DNA of 61,050 nucleotides from an uncultured Bacteroides sp. (GTDB lineage Bacteria; Bacteroidota; Bacteroidia; Bacteroidales; Bacteroidaceae), in the NCBI GenBank assembly GCA_959606905.1, contig CAUHML010000014.1:1-61050 (forward strand), written 5' to 3'. Below, one piece after another: positions 25,758-34,941 of the stretch (positions within the stretch are counted from its first letter, which is position 1; the number at the start of each line of letters is the position of its first letter). The notes under the pieces were generated by a model, which saw only the letters and a list, made by a program, of their open reading frames with translations, had not been told where the DNA came from and did not search any database. Both the position numbers and the translations under genes were made by a program.

Positions 25758-27506
25758 TTATGGTTTATCTGTAATTCTGTATTTATCTACAGTAGGATTT
25801 AGTCCTTGTTTTAAATCGTGATACAATGGAGGTTTGTTAAAGTCAAAACTATAAGGCTCATAAAGTGTGGCACAATCCGGATGAGTCTCTCCGAATAGTT
25901 TGTATTCTTTCCATAACCGGTCATAATTATCGATGGCTTTGCGAATACTTTTTGTGTCATATTGGCCGTTCATATCTCCTTCGTAGCCTTTGAGCATGAT
26001 GATCCAACCCTGTTCATAGATTGAATATAAAAGTAATCCGTACTTGGCGGAAGTTTGTAAGTAACGTCTTAGTTCCGGATTGCCTGTTTGTATTTTATCG
26101 GCTAATGCTACAATCTCTTTCCAGATAGCAACACTTTGGGATTTTTCTAGTATGATTTTATGAGTTAGTCCTTGTTCTATAATAGTTTTGAGATTCTGTC
26201 TCAGTTCTTTCTCTCCTCCGATGAATTGATCTCTCGTCCACCATACATTGATGGGGAGAATTAAAGATGCTCTTCCTCTGACAATCGCGTCAGCAGACAA
26301 AAGAGAAAGACGATGAAAACGTTCGATGTCTTTTCCTTTGAATCCGTTGGCTATGGCGTATTTCTTAAATAATTCCTTTTCCGGTAACGACATCCGGTTT
26401 GCCCAATTGGCCAATATTGCAACGTTTATGTCACACCATAATTCATTTTTGATATAGGGACCTCTCCAGCCTCCTCCTCTTGACCATGTCCAAATACCGG
26501 CAAAATTGGGATTTGATTTTAACTGGTTCAAACAGTAAGGCTGGGAATCTGATTTTAATTCTTCAAATCCATTAAGTACACCGTCTGCAATATAGTTCGG
26601 GTATGCTCCTTTGCCTTCATATTCGCGTTGACATTCAATTTCTACAATTTGTTTGTGCTTACCTATTCCTAATGTAGGGTTGAATTTATACGTTCGGTGA
26701 TAATCCCCCTGTACGTGTTTTATGCATAGATATAGATTGGGGTGAGGTTCAACGTTGTTTGTTACGGAAAGGTAATATTGGGGATTGATATGGAAGTAAC
26801 CGAAATCCCATGTGCGATAGAAGATTTTTTTATTTTGACGTATGCATACTTCTTCTCTCAGCAGATTTATTAGGTTACTGTGTATTTTTTCTCCTCCATC
26901 GGTTTTATAAGCAGAATTATGTTCCCATGATTTTTCGTTTCTGGGTATGGGACCATTACCTGTGTGGTAAGGAGTATTTTGCAAGTAAGTTTCTCCTACG
27001 CGAATAACCAGACCGTCAAGTTTCGGGAAACGTTTAAATATTTCTTGAAGCATGATTCGGTGTATCTCTTGTGTTTTGGGGCGAGTGAAGTCAATTCGTC
27101 CTGTCGCGTCACAAATTTCATTTTTATAAATTTCCACCAGGCGTTTGGGAAGTACGATGATATCAGTAAAGTAATATGCTTCCAATCCGGCTTTATGGAT
27201 AGCTTCAATCTTGTTTTCTATTCGGGTGGCAACAGAATCGATCCATAAACGTTCTTTAGAACCGGCAGGACATATTCTCGGGTCTAAACTGCTATATGTT
27301 ATGGCTGTATGTACAGATTGAAATTCATTAACTACTTGCGCGTTAAAACCATATTGCACTAAATTCCCAGGTTCATTGAACCATGTGTTTGTGAAAGGTT
27401 CACCCGGATTATGATGAACCATATCCATAACAATAGGAGTTTGAGCAAACAGGCAACTCCACAGTGTGTTCGCTAGCAAAAGGACTGGAAATAGGTGTTT
27501 TCTCAT
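25758..27506 (-). CDS. Exported TIM-barrel-like protein, putative glycoside hydrolase of unassigned family
   Basis: About 582 residues with signal peptide MRKHLFPVLLLANTLWSCLFAQ. The frame opens further upstream, but the start at 27506 restores the signal peptide and avoids overlap with the beta-helix gene. The sequence has barrel-like phrases: GFNAQVVNEFQSVHTAI, AGLEAYYFTDIIVLPK, FPKLDGLVIRVGET, KIFYRTWDFGYFHINP, IVEIECQREYEGKGAYP and GIWTWSRGGGW. The ECQREYEGKG stretch recalls alpha-glucuronidase (GH67/GH115) barrels, but I cannot assign a family. Sandwiched between fucosidase-type enzymes, it probably acts on the same glycan. Confidence 0.55.
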   Translation of the reverse strand: MRKHLFPVLLLANTLWSCLFAQTPIVMDMVHHNPGEPFTNTWFNEPGNLVQYGFNAQVVNEFQSVHTAITYSSLDPRICPAGSKERLWIDSVATRIENKIEAIHKAGLEAYYFTDIIVLPKRLVEIYKNEICDATGRIDFTRPKTQEIHRIMLQEIFKRFPKLDGLVIRVGETYLQNTPYHTGNGPIPRNEKSWEHNSAYKTDGGEKIHSNLINLLREEVCIRQNKKIFYRTWDFGYFHINPQYYLSVTNNVEPHPNLYLCIKHVQGDYHRTYKFNPTLGIGKHKQIVEIECQREYEGKGAYPNYIADGVLNGFEELKSDSQPYCLNQLKSNPNFAGIWTWSRGGGWRGPYIKNELWCDINVAILANWANRMSLPEKELFKKYAIANGFKGKDIERFHRLSLLSADAIVRGRASLILPINVWWTRDQFIGGEKELRQNLKTIIEQGLTHKIILEKSQSVAIWKEIVALADKIQTGNPELRRYLQTSAKYGLLLYSIYEQGWIIMLKGYEGDMNGQYDTKSIRKAIDNYDRLWKEYKLFGETHPDCATLYEPYSFDFNKPPLYHDLKQGLNPTVDKYRITDKP

Positions 27507-27513
27507 GATAATA

Positions 27514-29628
27514 TTATTGATTGTTATTAGTAACTTGTTGATCTTCGATAGAATCAAAACCCTTTTGTTGTTGTTTTATAGAATTGATTAATTGTACTCT
27601 ATCCGGTAAGGAAGTGCGATATTTATCTATATATAGTCCGCATTTCTCTAATTGGTATTCTGTTATAGAGCTAACTCCCAGAATATTTTTCAGACTTTTT
27701 AGAATAGATATTTCCCGGAAATTTAAGTTGGGAATAACCAAGTCTGTATTACTGCCGAAGTATGAATATTGAAAATCTTCATCTTTCCCTTCTTTTCGTA
27801 ATCCGCAACGGCAGTTGATAAATGTGTTATCTGCTATGCTGTTATTAATGGGTAATTCCAGATGGTCGGTCTGTAAAAATGTACTTATGCCTGGGTAGAT
27901 GTTGTCCCAGTTGCCTTTGTTAATCCGGAAAACATCGAACAAATGGGTGAATTCAGGATTTTGTGCATTATAATTTCGTTTTTTTCCACGGGCATCAATA
28001 CTTATGCCTGCTGCACTACAATCAAAATATAGATTATCGTGAACGTAATTGCAGTGGCCTCCACCTATAATGGTACCGGAAACGACTTGATGGACTATGT
28101 TTTTATAAATTGAGTCCCCCGCATGTCCATCATCTGCATACAATGCATTAGCTCGTGGTGAATGATGAATAAAATTGTGGCGTAAGACGTTGCCTCGTGA
28201 AGTCCAGTCCCAACGACTATAAAAGGCTCCGACATCACCTGTGACCCGAGCTATGTCGAACACTTCATTATATTCTAGGATGTTGTTGTTTCCTCCATAG
28301 ATAAAGGCTGCATGGGGAGCGTTGTGTACCATATTGTGCCGGACGGTAATTCCCACTGCATTGCCTTCTTTTATGCCGATTCCTGTAGTAAAGGTTCCCA
28401 GTTTTACAGCAGGAGCATAACTGCGCTGTATCTCACCAAAACGGGTAAAATAATTGTTCTCTATTAAGTGTTTGCAAGCAATCAGATTTTTTCGGTCACC
28501 TCCTGATACCTCAATACAGGTGCGACCGATATATTCAAAGTTGTTGCTTTGTATTCTATTTTGTTTTCCTCCCTGAATGATCAATGCGTCTCCTAATATA
28601 TTTTTGAAGTTACATCCGGCAATCAGACATTCTGTGGCATTTTTTATGATGACGCCATCGCCTAAATGATTTTTGAAGGAGATATTTTCTATTTTTATAT
28701 GATTTGAATTTATAATGTTAATCAATGGGGTAGTGTCTGATACAATACTCAATAAGTTTTCATCAAAATGTTCGGGAGGGAAAAGATATAATTTTTGAGT
28801 TGTAAAATCAATGCACCATTCTCCTGGATGATCTATTTCTTCGAGAAGATTCTCTACATAATATTCTTCTTTTCCCGAACCGTACGGACGATGATATTTG
28901 GAACCGATGCCGCCAAATATGCCTACATCTTTTCCTTCCTTTGTTTCTATCCCTACGCTGTGAGTGACAGTTTGTTTGTTCGGGTCTATTTCCTTTATAC
29001 GTACAGTCCAGGCCTGCCAGGGGATACGCCAGTATCCTGTAAACCATAGACCGTTTTTGACGGCATTCACCCATTTGCCGTGTTCCGGATCACTATATTC
29101 AAAAGTACCTCCTTGTTCGTTTGTTCCGAAATTGTCCAATACCCTTTTCATATATAGATAACCTTTGTTGGGGTAACGCGAAAGAGGGAGTAGCTCATTG
29201 TTGTAAATGAGTTGTGGAAAGTTCTTACGCTCTTTCATTAAATCGGGAAAAAAAGGAACATTGATACCTATTTCCGATAAGTCTATCTCCATAATAATAC
29301 CTTGAGCATTCGGGTGAACTCTGTTTTTTGTTTGAGTATCTTTGACAGGTCTCAGTTTTCCTTTCAAGGGTTTATCACACCGCAACTGTACCTTTCCCGG
29401 ATTTTTACCTTTTATTATTATCCCTTTCTTGCAGTTTTTTATATCTATGCTTTTATGAAGGATATAGTCTCCGTCATGAAGTAAAATGGAGCTTCCGTTC
29501 ATAGATGCTTTTTCGATGGCTGCTTGTATGCCCCTCTCTCCTTGGAGTGGGGAAAGCTGGATAATACTTTGCCCCCGGCTGGGAAAGGAAAAAGTACAGG
29601 CTAATAATAAGATCAGTAAATGTTTCAT
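27514..29628 (-). CDS. Exported right-handed beta-helix enzyme, GH141-like
   Basis: About 704 residues; the start at 29628 gives signal peptide MKHLLILLLACTFSFPSRGQ. An N-terminal beta-helix cap (QAAIEKASMNGSSILLHDGDY) is followed by a 'small domain' with LIYNNELLPLSRYPNKGYLY and NGLWFTGYWRIPWQAWTVRI, then long helix repeats (NHIKIENISFKNHLGDGVII, TCIEVSGGDR, NAVGITVRHNMVHNAPHAAF, DVGAFYSRWDWTSRGN). The layout is like GH141 fucosidase/xylanase relatives; the family assignment is tentative. It heads the minus-strand enzyme operon of PUL1. Confidence 0.65.
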   Translation of the reverse strand: MKHLLILLLACTFSFPSRGQSIIQLSPLQGERGIQAAIEKASMNGSSILLHDGDYILHKSIDIKNCKKGIIIKGKNPGKVQLRCDKPLKGKLRPVKDTQTKNRVHPNAQGIIMEIDLSEIGINVPFFPDLMKERKNFPQLIYNNELLPLSRYPNKGYLYMKRVLDNFGTNEQGGTFEYSDPEHGKWVNAVKNGLWFTGYWRIPWQAWTVRIKEIDPNKQTVTHSVGIETKEGKDVGIFGGIGSKYHRPYGSGKEEYYVENLLEEIDHPGEWCIDFTTQKLYLFPPEHFDENLLSIVSDTTPLINIINSNHIKIENISFKNHLGDGVIIKNATECLIAGCNFKNILGDALIIQGGKQNRIQSNNFEYIGRTCIEVSGGDRKNLIACKHLIENNYFTRFGEIQRSYAPAVKLGTFTTGIGIKEGNAVGITVRHNMVHNAPHAAFIYGGNNNILEYNEVFDIARVTGDVGAFYSRWDWTSRGNVLRHNFIHHSPRANALYADDGHAGDSIYKNIVHQVVSGTIIGGGHCNYVHDNLYFDCSAAGISIDARGKKRNYNAQNPEFTHLFDVFRINKGNWDNIYPGISTFLQTDHLELPINNSIADNTFINCRCGLRKEGKDEDFQYSYFGSNTDLVIPNLNFREISILKSLKNILGVSSITEYQLEKCGLYIDKYRTSLPDRVQLINSIKQQQKGFDSIEDQQVTNNNQ

Positions 29629-29662
29629 TGTATTATATTGATTGTTGAAAATAGAACAAGTG

Positions 29663-29670
29663 CAAAAGTA
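29663..29670 (-). promoter_or_regulatory. -7 box of the minus-strand enzyme operon
   Basis: TACTTTTG on the minus strand fits TAnnTTTG, 35 bases before the beta-helix gene start. No -33 TTTG at 20 bases. Confidence 0.55.
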
Positions 29671-29818
29671 CCGTGATTTAGCCAATCTTTTTAATAATGG
29701 CATTTCAAAATATATGAGATTTGTTTCATGAGTTATTCGAAGTATTTTATATCATTGCAGAAAATATGAAAAACATGACGGTTGAGACTGACATAAATCA
29801 TTCGAATTTGCGTATCAT

Positions 29819-29844
29819 GTAACATGTATTATATAAATGTAACC
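29819..29844 (+). promoter_or_regulatory. Candidate HTCS binding site upstream of susC (PUL1)
   Basis: GTAAC at 29819 and GTAACC at 29839 form a direct repeat with 20-bp spacing. The whole 26-bp block is identical at 21 of 26 positions to 39103-39128 before the GH3 gene, and in both cases it ends 72 bases before the first base of the -7 box. Confidence 0.75.
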
Positions 29845-29915
29845 AGTGTTGTTATGAAGATGTTATTCTCATATATTTTGAAGCATGAGTATTAATTGCC
29901 GTGCTGTCTAATGCC

Positions 29916-29923
29916 TAATTTTG
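29916..29923 (+). promoter_or_regulatory. -7 box of the PUL1 susC
   Basis: TAATTTTG fits TAnnTTTG; the base run 20 bases before it is TTAA rather than TTTG, as expected for an activator-dependent promoter. Confidence 0.65.
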
Positions 29924-29973
29924 CATCCGTAGTTAAACAACACTAAGTAACCTTTATTAAATTTTTAATTATT

Positions 29974-32900
29974 ATGAATTCATTTACACGTATTGGATTA
30001 CGATCTCGGTTCCTGTTGGTGCTGATGATTGGACTTATTTTACCGACGTTGTCTGTTTGGGGACAGAATGCAACAATTACTGGTAAGGTAGTTGACCCCA
30101 AAGGAGAGCCTCTTGTAGGTGTTTCGGTTTTAGAACAAGGTACAACGAATGGTACTGTTACTGATATGAATGGTCGGTATAGTATTGTTGTTCAGAAAGA
30201 CTCTTCTCCTCTTCGATTTAGTTATATGGGGTTTGATAATCAGGAAATTGTTCCGGGAAAACGTCGGGTTATCGATGTTACATTGACAGAAAACTCTGTG
30301 GTGATTGATGATGTGGTGGTGATTGCCTATGGAACTAAGAAACGCCGTGATATGATAGGGTCTGTTTCTAAAATTAAAAGTGATGAAATGTCGCTGATGC
30401 AAGGTGGGCGTTTTGAGAATTCTTTGCAGGGGCTGGCTTCCGGTGTACAAGTTGTGAATGACGGTATGCCGGGTAGTACTCCACAGATAAAGATTCGCGG
30501 TATCGGTTCTATTGCATCGGGGAGTGATCCGCTTTGGGTGGTTGACGGTATTGTAGGTGGAGGTTCTACGATGGTGAACTCCAATGATATTGAATCAATA
30601 GAAGTATTGAAAGATGCTGCTGCAACTGCAATTTATGGTTCCCGAGGTGCGAACGGTGTGATCATTGTTACAACGAAGAAGGGAAAAAAGGGAGGACTTA
30701 AATTCGACGTTCATTATGAAGGCGGTATTACTCCTATCACTAATTCAGATTTAGGACTGGCCAGTACGAAGACATACTTTAATATAATGGATGAGGCTCG
30801 TGCTAATGTGGGATTAAATCCGCTTGACCCACAGAAAGATATTATCGAACCGTATTATTCCAATTGGACTTCTCCGATAACTCGTGAGGAAGCTATGAAT
30901 ACGGATATGGATTGGGTTGATTTGGTGACTCGTATGGGACATTTCCATGATATAAACGTGGCCTTGAACCAAGGGGGAGAGAACTCAACGACTTACGCGT
31001 CTGTTAATTACCGTTCTGATGAGTCCAGTTTGAAAGGGCTTAGCATGAATGCGGTCAGTGCACGTTTGAATAGTGAATTTAAGAAAGGAATTGTGACTTT
31101 GGGAACTCAGTCTTTTCTGAAGTTCGACCGTAAAAAATCGACGAATAAATGGGCGGTAGTTTCTGATAAGTTTCCGTGGCGCAAAGTGTATGATCCGGAA
31201 GACCCTACAGGGTATTGGAATCCACAAATGGCGGATGGTCATCCGACAGCTACTCTTGACAACGATTATCAGTTGAGTACAGGTGAGAATTTTAGTTTCC
31301 GCACAACATTATATATGGATGTTAACCTGAAGTGGATAAAAGGGCTCTCAGTTCGTGCAGATGCAAGTTATGGGTATGGATTGGCGCAAAGTGATTATTG
31401 GTTGTCCGGCTTGATTACGAATACTGGCAATGTAGATGGTAACCAAGGTAATAAAAGCAAGAAAACGACTAAGTCCCAACAATATCATGCTTTTGCCAAA
31501 TATAACCGTGAATGGACAGATCATGGTCTGGATATTGTAACGGGTATTGAAGCAAATAGGAGTTATACGGACAATGCTGTTGTTGCCGGTAAGAACTTGA
31601 GTGGTGAGTTTCAGGAACCCAAGATTATTGGTACAATGCTGGGGAATAACAGTGCTTATATAGGTGGTGAGAGTTACACATTCAGTTTCTTTAACCGTAT
31701 CGACTATAAGTTCAAGCAACGTTATTTACTTGGAGCATCTTTTGTACGCGAAGGATCATCTAAGTTTGTGAAAGAAAACCGTTTTGGAGACTTCTATTCA
31801 GTTTCAGGTGGTTGGATTATTTCTGATGAGGCTTTTATGCGTAATGCCGGTTTTATTTCATTGTTGAAGTTACGTGGCAGCTATGGAGAAACAGGTAATC
31901 AGAACATTCCTTCGGAAGTGACGAAGAATTCGTATAGTATAAAGAGCAAGCAATATTACAATAATATGCAGAATATGTTCTTATGGAATATTGCTAATAA
32001 AGCAGCTAAATGGGAGAAAAACAAAAGTATTGACTTGGGACTTGATTATGCGCTGTTCAATAATAAAGTAAATGGTTCTATTGCTTATTATCGTCGTACG
32101 ACAAGTGACATGTTGATGCGTGTGCAATTACCCGCATCTGCCGGTATCACCAATAGTGGCGGTAATGCTGACAATAATTCTATGTGGGCAAATGTTGGTT
32201 CGATGTATAATCAGGGATTTGAATTTGACATTAATGTTACTTTGGTCAAGAAAGACTTTGAATGGAACATGAACTATAATTTGACGACAAATATGAATAA
32301 AGTGACAGCGCTTGATGCGAGTGTTGATGCAAAAGGAACCGGTATCATCAATACACGTCCGGGAGCGATCACGAAGAAAGATCTGGCTTTGGGTACTTAT
32401 TTTATGGCTGAATGGGCAGGAGTTGATCCGGAGAAAGGTATCGGCATGATTTATGAAATAGATCTTGACCGTTACAATAAGACCGGTGAGACAGTGAAAA
32501 CCGGAAGATTGATTCCCGCTACTCAATCAAACGTAAATAAACATCGTGTAATTCAAGAAGGTAAAACAGCTCTTCCGAAAGTTTATATGGGCTGGACAAA
32601 TAACTTTAAATATAAGGCATTCGATTTATCATTTATGTTCTATCTCTCATTAGGTAGTTATACCTTTAATTATCATAGATATACAAAATCATTTGTAGGA
32701 GATGGACGTAATAATGTGACTGCTGATATTTATGAGAACTCATGGAAGAAACCGGGAGATATTGCAGAGTATCCGCAACTTCGTTGGCAAGATAAATATA
32801 ATTATGATGACAATGGAAATGACAAGCAAAATGTAACTTATATAAAACATGATGCCGGCCACACCAAGTATCTGGAGAAAAGTGCTTATTTACGTTTGCG

Positions 32901-33135
32901 TAATTTGACTTTAGGATATACACTTCCACAAAGAATCTGCTCGAAAATAAATATTGATGCTTTAAGAGTGTATGTCTCAGCTGTCAACCTTTTCACCATT
33001 ACTTCATTTAACGGCTATGACCCTGAAGTAAGAGTAAAGAACCAAACAGGTGCCAATGCGCAGGGAGCTGTATTCTCCGGTAGTGAAATGCCGCAGACCC
33101 GTATATTCTCCGCAGGTATTAACTTTAAATTTTAA
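29974..33135 (+). CDS. SusC-like TonB-dependent glycan importer (PUL1)
   Basis: A 1053-residue outer-membrane protein. After a signal peptide ending SVWG/Q comes a carboxypeptidase-D-like regulatory domain (about 33-110: ITGKVVDPKGEPLVGVSVLE, then NGTVTDMNGRYSI). A TonB-box-like segment (VIDDVVVIAYGTKKRRDMIGS), the plug (QIKIRGIGSIASGSDPLWVVDG; ATAIYGSRGANGVIIVTTKKG) and a 22-strand barrel ending in FSAGINFKF complete it. It imports oligosaccharides together with the SusD partner 16 bases downstream. Confidence 0.95.
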   Translation: MNSFTRIGLRSRFLLVLMIGLILPTLSVWGQNATITGKVVDPKGEPLVGVSVLEQGTTNGTVTDMNGRYSIVVQKDSSPLRFSYMGFDNQEIVPGKRRVIDVTLTENSVVIDDVVVIAYGTKKRRDMIGSVSKIKSDEMSLMQGGRFENSLQGLASGVQVVNDGMPGSTPQIKIRGIGSIASGSDPLWVVDGIVGGGSTMVNSNDIESIEVLKDAAATAIYGSRGANGVIIVTTKKGKKGGLKFDVHYEGGITPITNSDLGLASTKTYFNIMDEARANVGLNPLDPQKDIIEPYYSNWTSPITREEAMNTDMDWVDLVTRMGHFHDINVALNQGGENSTTYASVNYRSDESSLKGLSMNAVSARLNSEFKKGIVTLGTQSFLKFDRKKSTNKWAVVSDKFPWRKVYDPEDPTGYWNPQMADGHPTATLDNDYQLSTGENFSFRTTLYMDVNLKWIKGLSVRADASYGYGLAQSDYWLSGLITNTGNVDGNQGNKSKKTTKSQQYHAFAKYNREWTDHGLDIVTGIEANRSYTDNAVVAGKNLSGEFQEPKIIGTMLGNNSAYIGGESYTFSFFNRIDYKFKQRYLLGASFVREGSSKFVKENRFGDFYSVSGGWIISDEAFMRNAGFISLLKLRGSYGETGNQNIPSEVTKNSYSIKSKQYYNNMQNMFLWNIANKAAKWEKNKSIDLGLDYALFNNKVNGSIAYYRRTTSDMLMRVQLPASAGITNSGGNADNNSMWANVGSMYNQGFEFDINVTLVKKDFEWNMNYNLTTNMNKVTALDASVDAKGTGIINTRPGAITKKDLALGTYFMAEWAGVDPEKGIGMIYEIDLDRYNKTGETVKTGRLIPATQSNVNKHRVIQEGKTALPKVYMGWTNNFKYKAFDLSFMFYLSLGSYTFNYHRYTKSFVGDGRNNVTADIYENSWKKPGDIAEYPQLRWQDKYNYDDNGNDKQNVTYIKHDAGHTKYLEKSAYLRLRNLTLGYTLPQRICSKINIDALRVYVSAVNLFTITSFNGYDPEVRVKNQTGANAQGAVFSGSEMPQTRIFSAGINFKF

Positions 33136-33151
33136 TTAAATATTTGATAGT

Positions 33152-34867
33152 ATGAAAGCGATAAAAAATATAATGATAGCCTTATCCGGTATTGCACTTC
33201 TTGCTTCCTGTGATATGGATAAATTTTTTGAACTGGATCGTCCGGAATCTAATCCTTGGTTATCGGTTGATGATTTGGAATATTCTGTTGCTGATCCTTA
33301 TAATACTCTTTTTCAGAATCCTAACTGGCAGGCACCTATCGGTATTATCCCTTATTATCAGGAATTGGTGGCAGATTTGTCTACGGTTAATCCGCAAGGG
33401 GCTTATGAGCAGGAAGCACTTTACTGGTATCCTCGTCAGATGTCTACCTTTGATGTAACAGGACAACAATTTGAGAAGACCTTTTCAATATTATATCGTT
33501 CTGTAACAGGAGCTACTTCTCCGTTGACTTATATTGAGGAGAAGGAGAAAAAAGGAGAGCCAGTTTTTGCCAATATGACTGAAAATGATAAGAAGACGTT
33601 GGCACGTCAGACCGGAGAACTATATTTTATGAGAGGGTATACCTATTGGCTGATTAGCCGAGCTTTTGTTGCTCCTTACGACCCGGCAGGCGGAGAGGGG
33701 AATAATCGTAAGTTCATTCCGTTAATCAATAGGCTTGATTATTCACAAGAGTCTGCACGCAATCCTTATATGGGGACTGTGAAAGAAGTGTATGATCAGA
33801 TGTTGTCTGATTTTGCTAAAGCTAAAAGTCTGATGCCTGAAGATTATTTTGTGCGTGGTCGTGCCAATAAATTTTCAGCTGCTATGATGTTGATGCGTGT
33901 AAAATGGTTAATGGGAGATAAAGACGGAGCATTGGAAGAAGCTGATTATGTGATTACTAAAGCGGAAGCCGGAGTAGCACCTTTTGATTTGACTGAAGAA
34001 CCGATTGTTGCTTTTAACCGGAATGCCGAACAGCAATATACAGTAGACCCGGTATCAAAGGAAGTTATGTTTGAGTGTGCGTTCACTGAAAGCAATCAGG
34101 GAAATAACGTAGCTATTCCGTTAGCTCGTATGTGTAAAACTGGTATTTATAATTTCAAGTCAAAGACATTTGATGCTAGTAATAAATTATGGTTGGAAGG
34201 AGCGCGTGGCAGTCAGAATTGGCAACATGGTGGTTGGGCTTGTGCTTACTGGAATCCTCGTTTAATTAAGTATATTGGCTGGGCGGTAACAGATGATCCT
34301 ATGGATTTGACGAATTATGTTCCGAGTGCAGAAGCCTTGGCTGATAAGAGATTTACTCAACTGCATTATTTCCTGAAAAACTATACGGATGGAGGAGATA
34401 AAACCATACATGAAATGGCATATAACAAGACAAAATGGAATGCTTTTTGGAATGATAAGTATTATCGGGCTCCGTATGGGAAGTATTCCCAAGTACCGTT
34501 GATTCGTTTGGCGGAAGCATATCTGACGCGTGCGACCTTAGTCCTGTCTAAGAATGTATCTCAAGCTTTAGGAGATGTGAATAAGATTCGTCAACGTGCC
34601 GGATTGACTCCTTTGAAGAATGTAACTGAAGCAGATATAGAAAAAGAAAGAATCAAAGAGTTTGGTTTTGAGAATGGAGACCGCTTGCTTTATTTAGTAG
34701 CTATGCAGAAGACAATTGATGGGCAAAAGAGAAATCCGGGAGCTGTTTATGATAATCCGAATACTGATGGGGATCCGATTCCTGCAATGAATCCGCCTTA
34801 CAGTACTATGTATGTACCGTTGCCTTCCATTGAATATTTGTATTCAGGATCTTATCAGCAACCTTAA
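33152..34867 (+). CDS. SusD-like glycan-binding lipoprotein (PUL1)
   Basis: A 571-residue lipoprotein with lipobox LLASC (Cys20). RagB/SusD features are clear: an N-terminal helical part, TGELYFMRGYTYWLISRAF and RANKFSAAMMLMRVKWLM as TPR helices, and the C-terminal RLAEAYLTRATLVL with NKIRQRAGL and ERIKEFGFENGDRLLYLV. It caps the SusC barrel on the cell surface and binds the glycan. No separate SusE/F-type surface protein follows; a strong terminator does. Confidence 0.94.
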   Translation: MKAIKNIMIALSGIALLASCDMDKFFELDRPESNPWLSVDDLEYSVADPYNTLFQNPNWQAPIGIIPYYQELVADLSTVNPQGAYEQEALYWYPRQMSTFDVTGQQFEKTFSILYRSVTGATSPLTYIEEKEKKGEPVFANMTENDKKTLARQTGELYFMRGYTYWLISRAFVAPYDPAGGEGNNRKFIPLINRLDYSQESARNPYMGTVKEVYDQMLSDFAKAKSLMPEDYFVRGRANKFSAAMMLMRVKWLMGDKDGALEEADYVITKAEAGVAPFDLTEEPIVAFNRNAEQQYTVDPVSKEVMFECAFTESNQGNNVAIPLARMCKTGIYNFKSKTFDASNKLWLEGARGSQNWQHGGWACAYWNPRLIKYIGWAVTDDPMDLTNYVPSAEALADKRFTQLHYFLKNYTDGGDKTIHEMAYNKTKWNAFWNDKYYRAPYGKYSQVPLIRLAEAYLTRATLVLSKNVSQALGDVNKIRQRAGLTPLKNVTEADIEKERIKEFGFENGDRLLYLVAMQKTIDGQKRNPGAVYDNPNTDGDPIPAMNPPYSTMYVPLPSIEYLYSGSYQQP

Positions 34868-34883
34868 AAGAAGGTGAGGTTCT

Positions 34884-34928
34884 AAAAAAGAAGTGCCGCT
34901 ATCGTAAGACATAGCGGCACTTCTTTTT
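34884..34928. terminator. Bidirectional terminator between susD and HTCS (PUL1)
   Basis: AAAAAGAAGTGCCGCTAT pairs with ATAGCGGCACTTCTTTTT around an 8-base loop. With T-runs on both strands it can end both the susCD transcript and the converging HTCS transcript. Confidence 0.9.
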
Positions 34929-34941
34929 GATAATAACTCTG

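Larger units (their letters stand above)
29629..29973. other. Divergent regulatory region between the enzyme operon and susC of PUL1
   Basis: The 345-bp gap holds no gene. It contains a minus-strand -7 box (29663-29670), the GTAAC direct-repeat element (29819-29844) and the susC -7 box (29916-29923), described separately. Confidence 0.8.
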
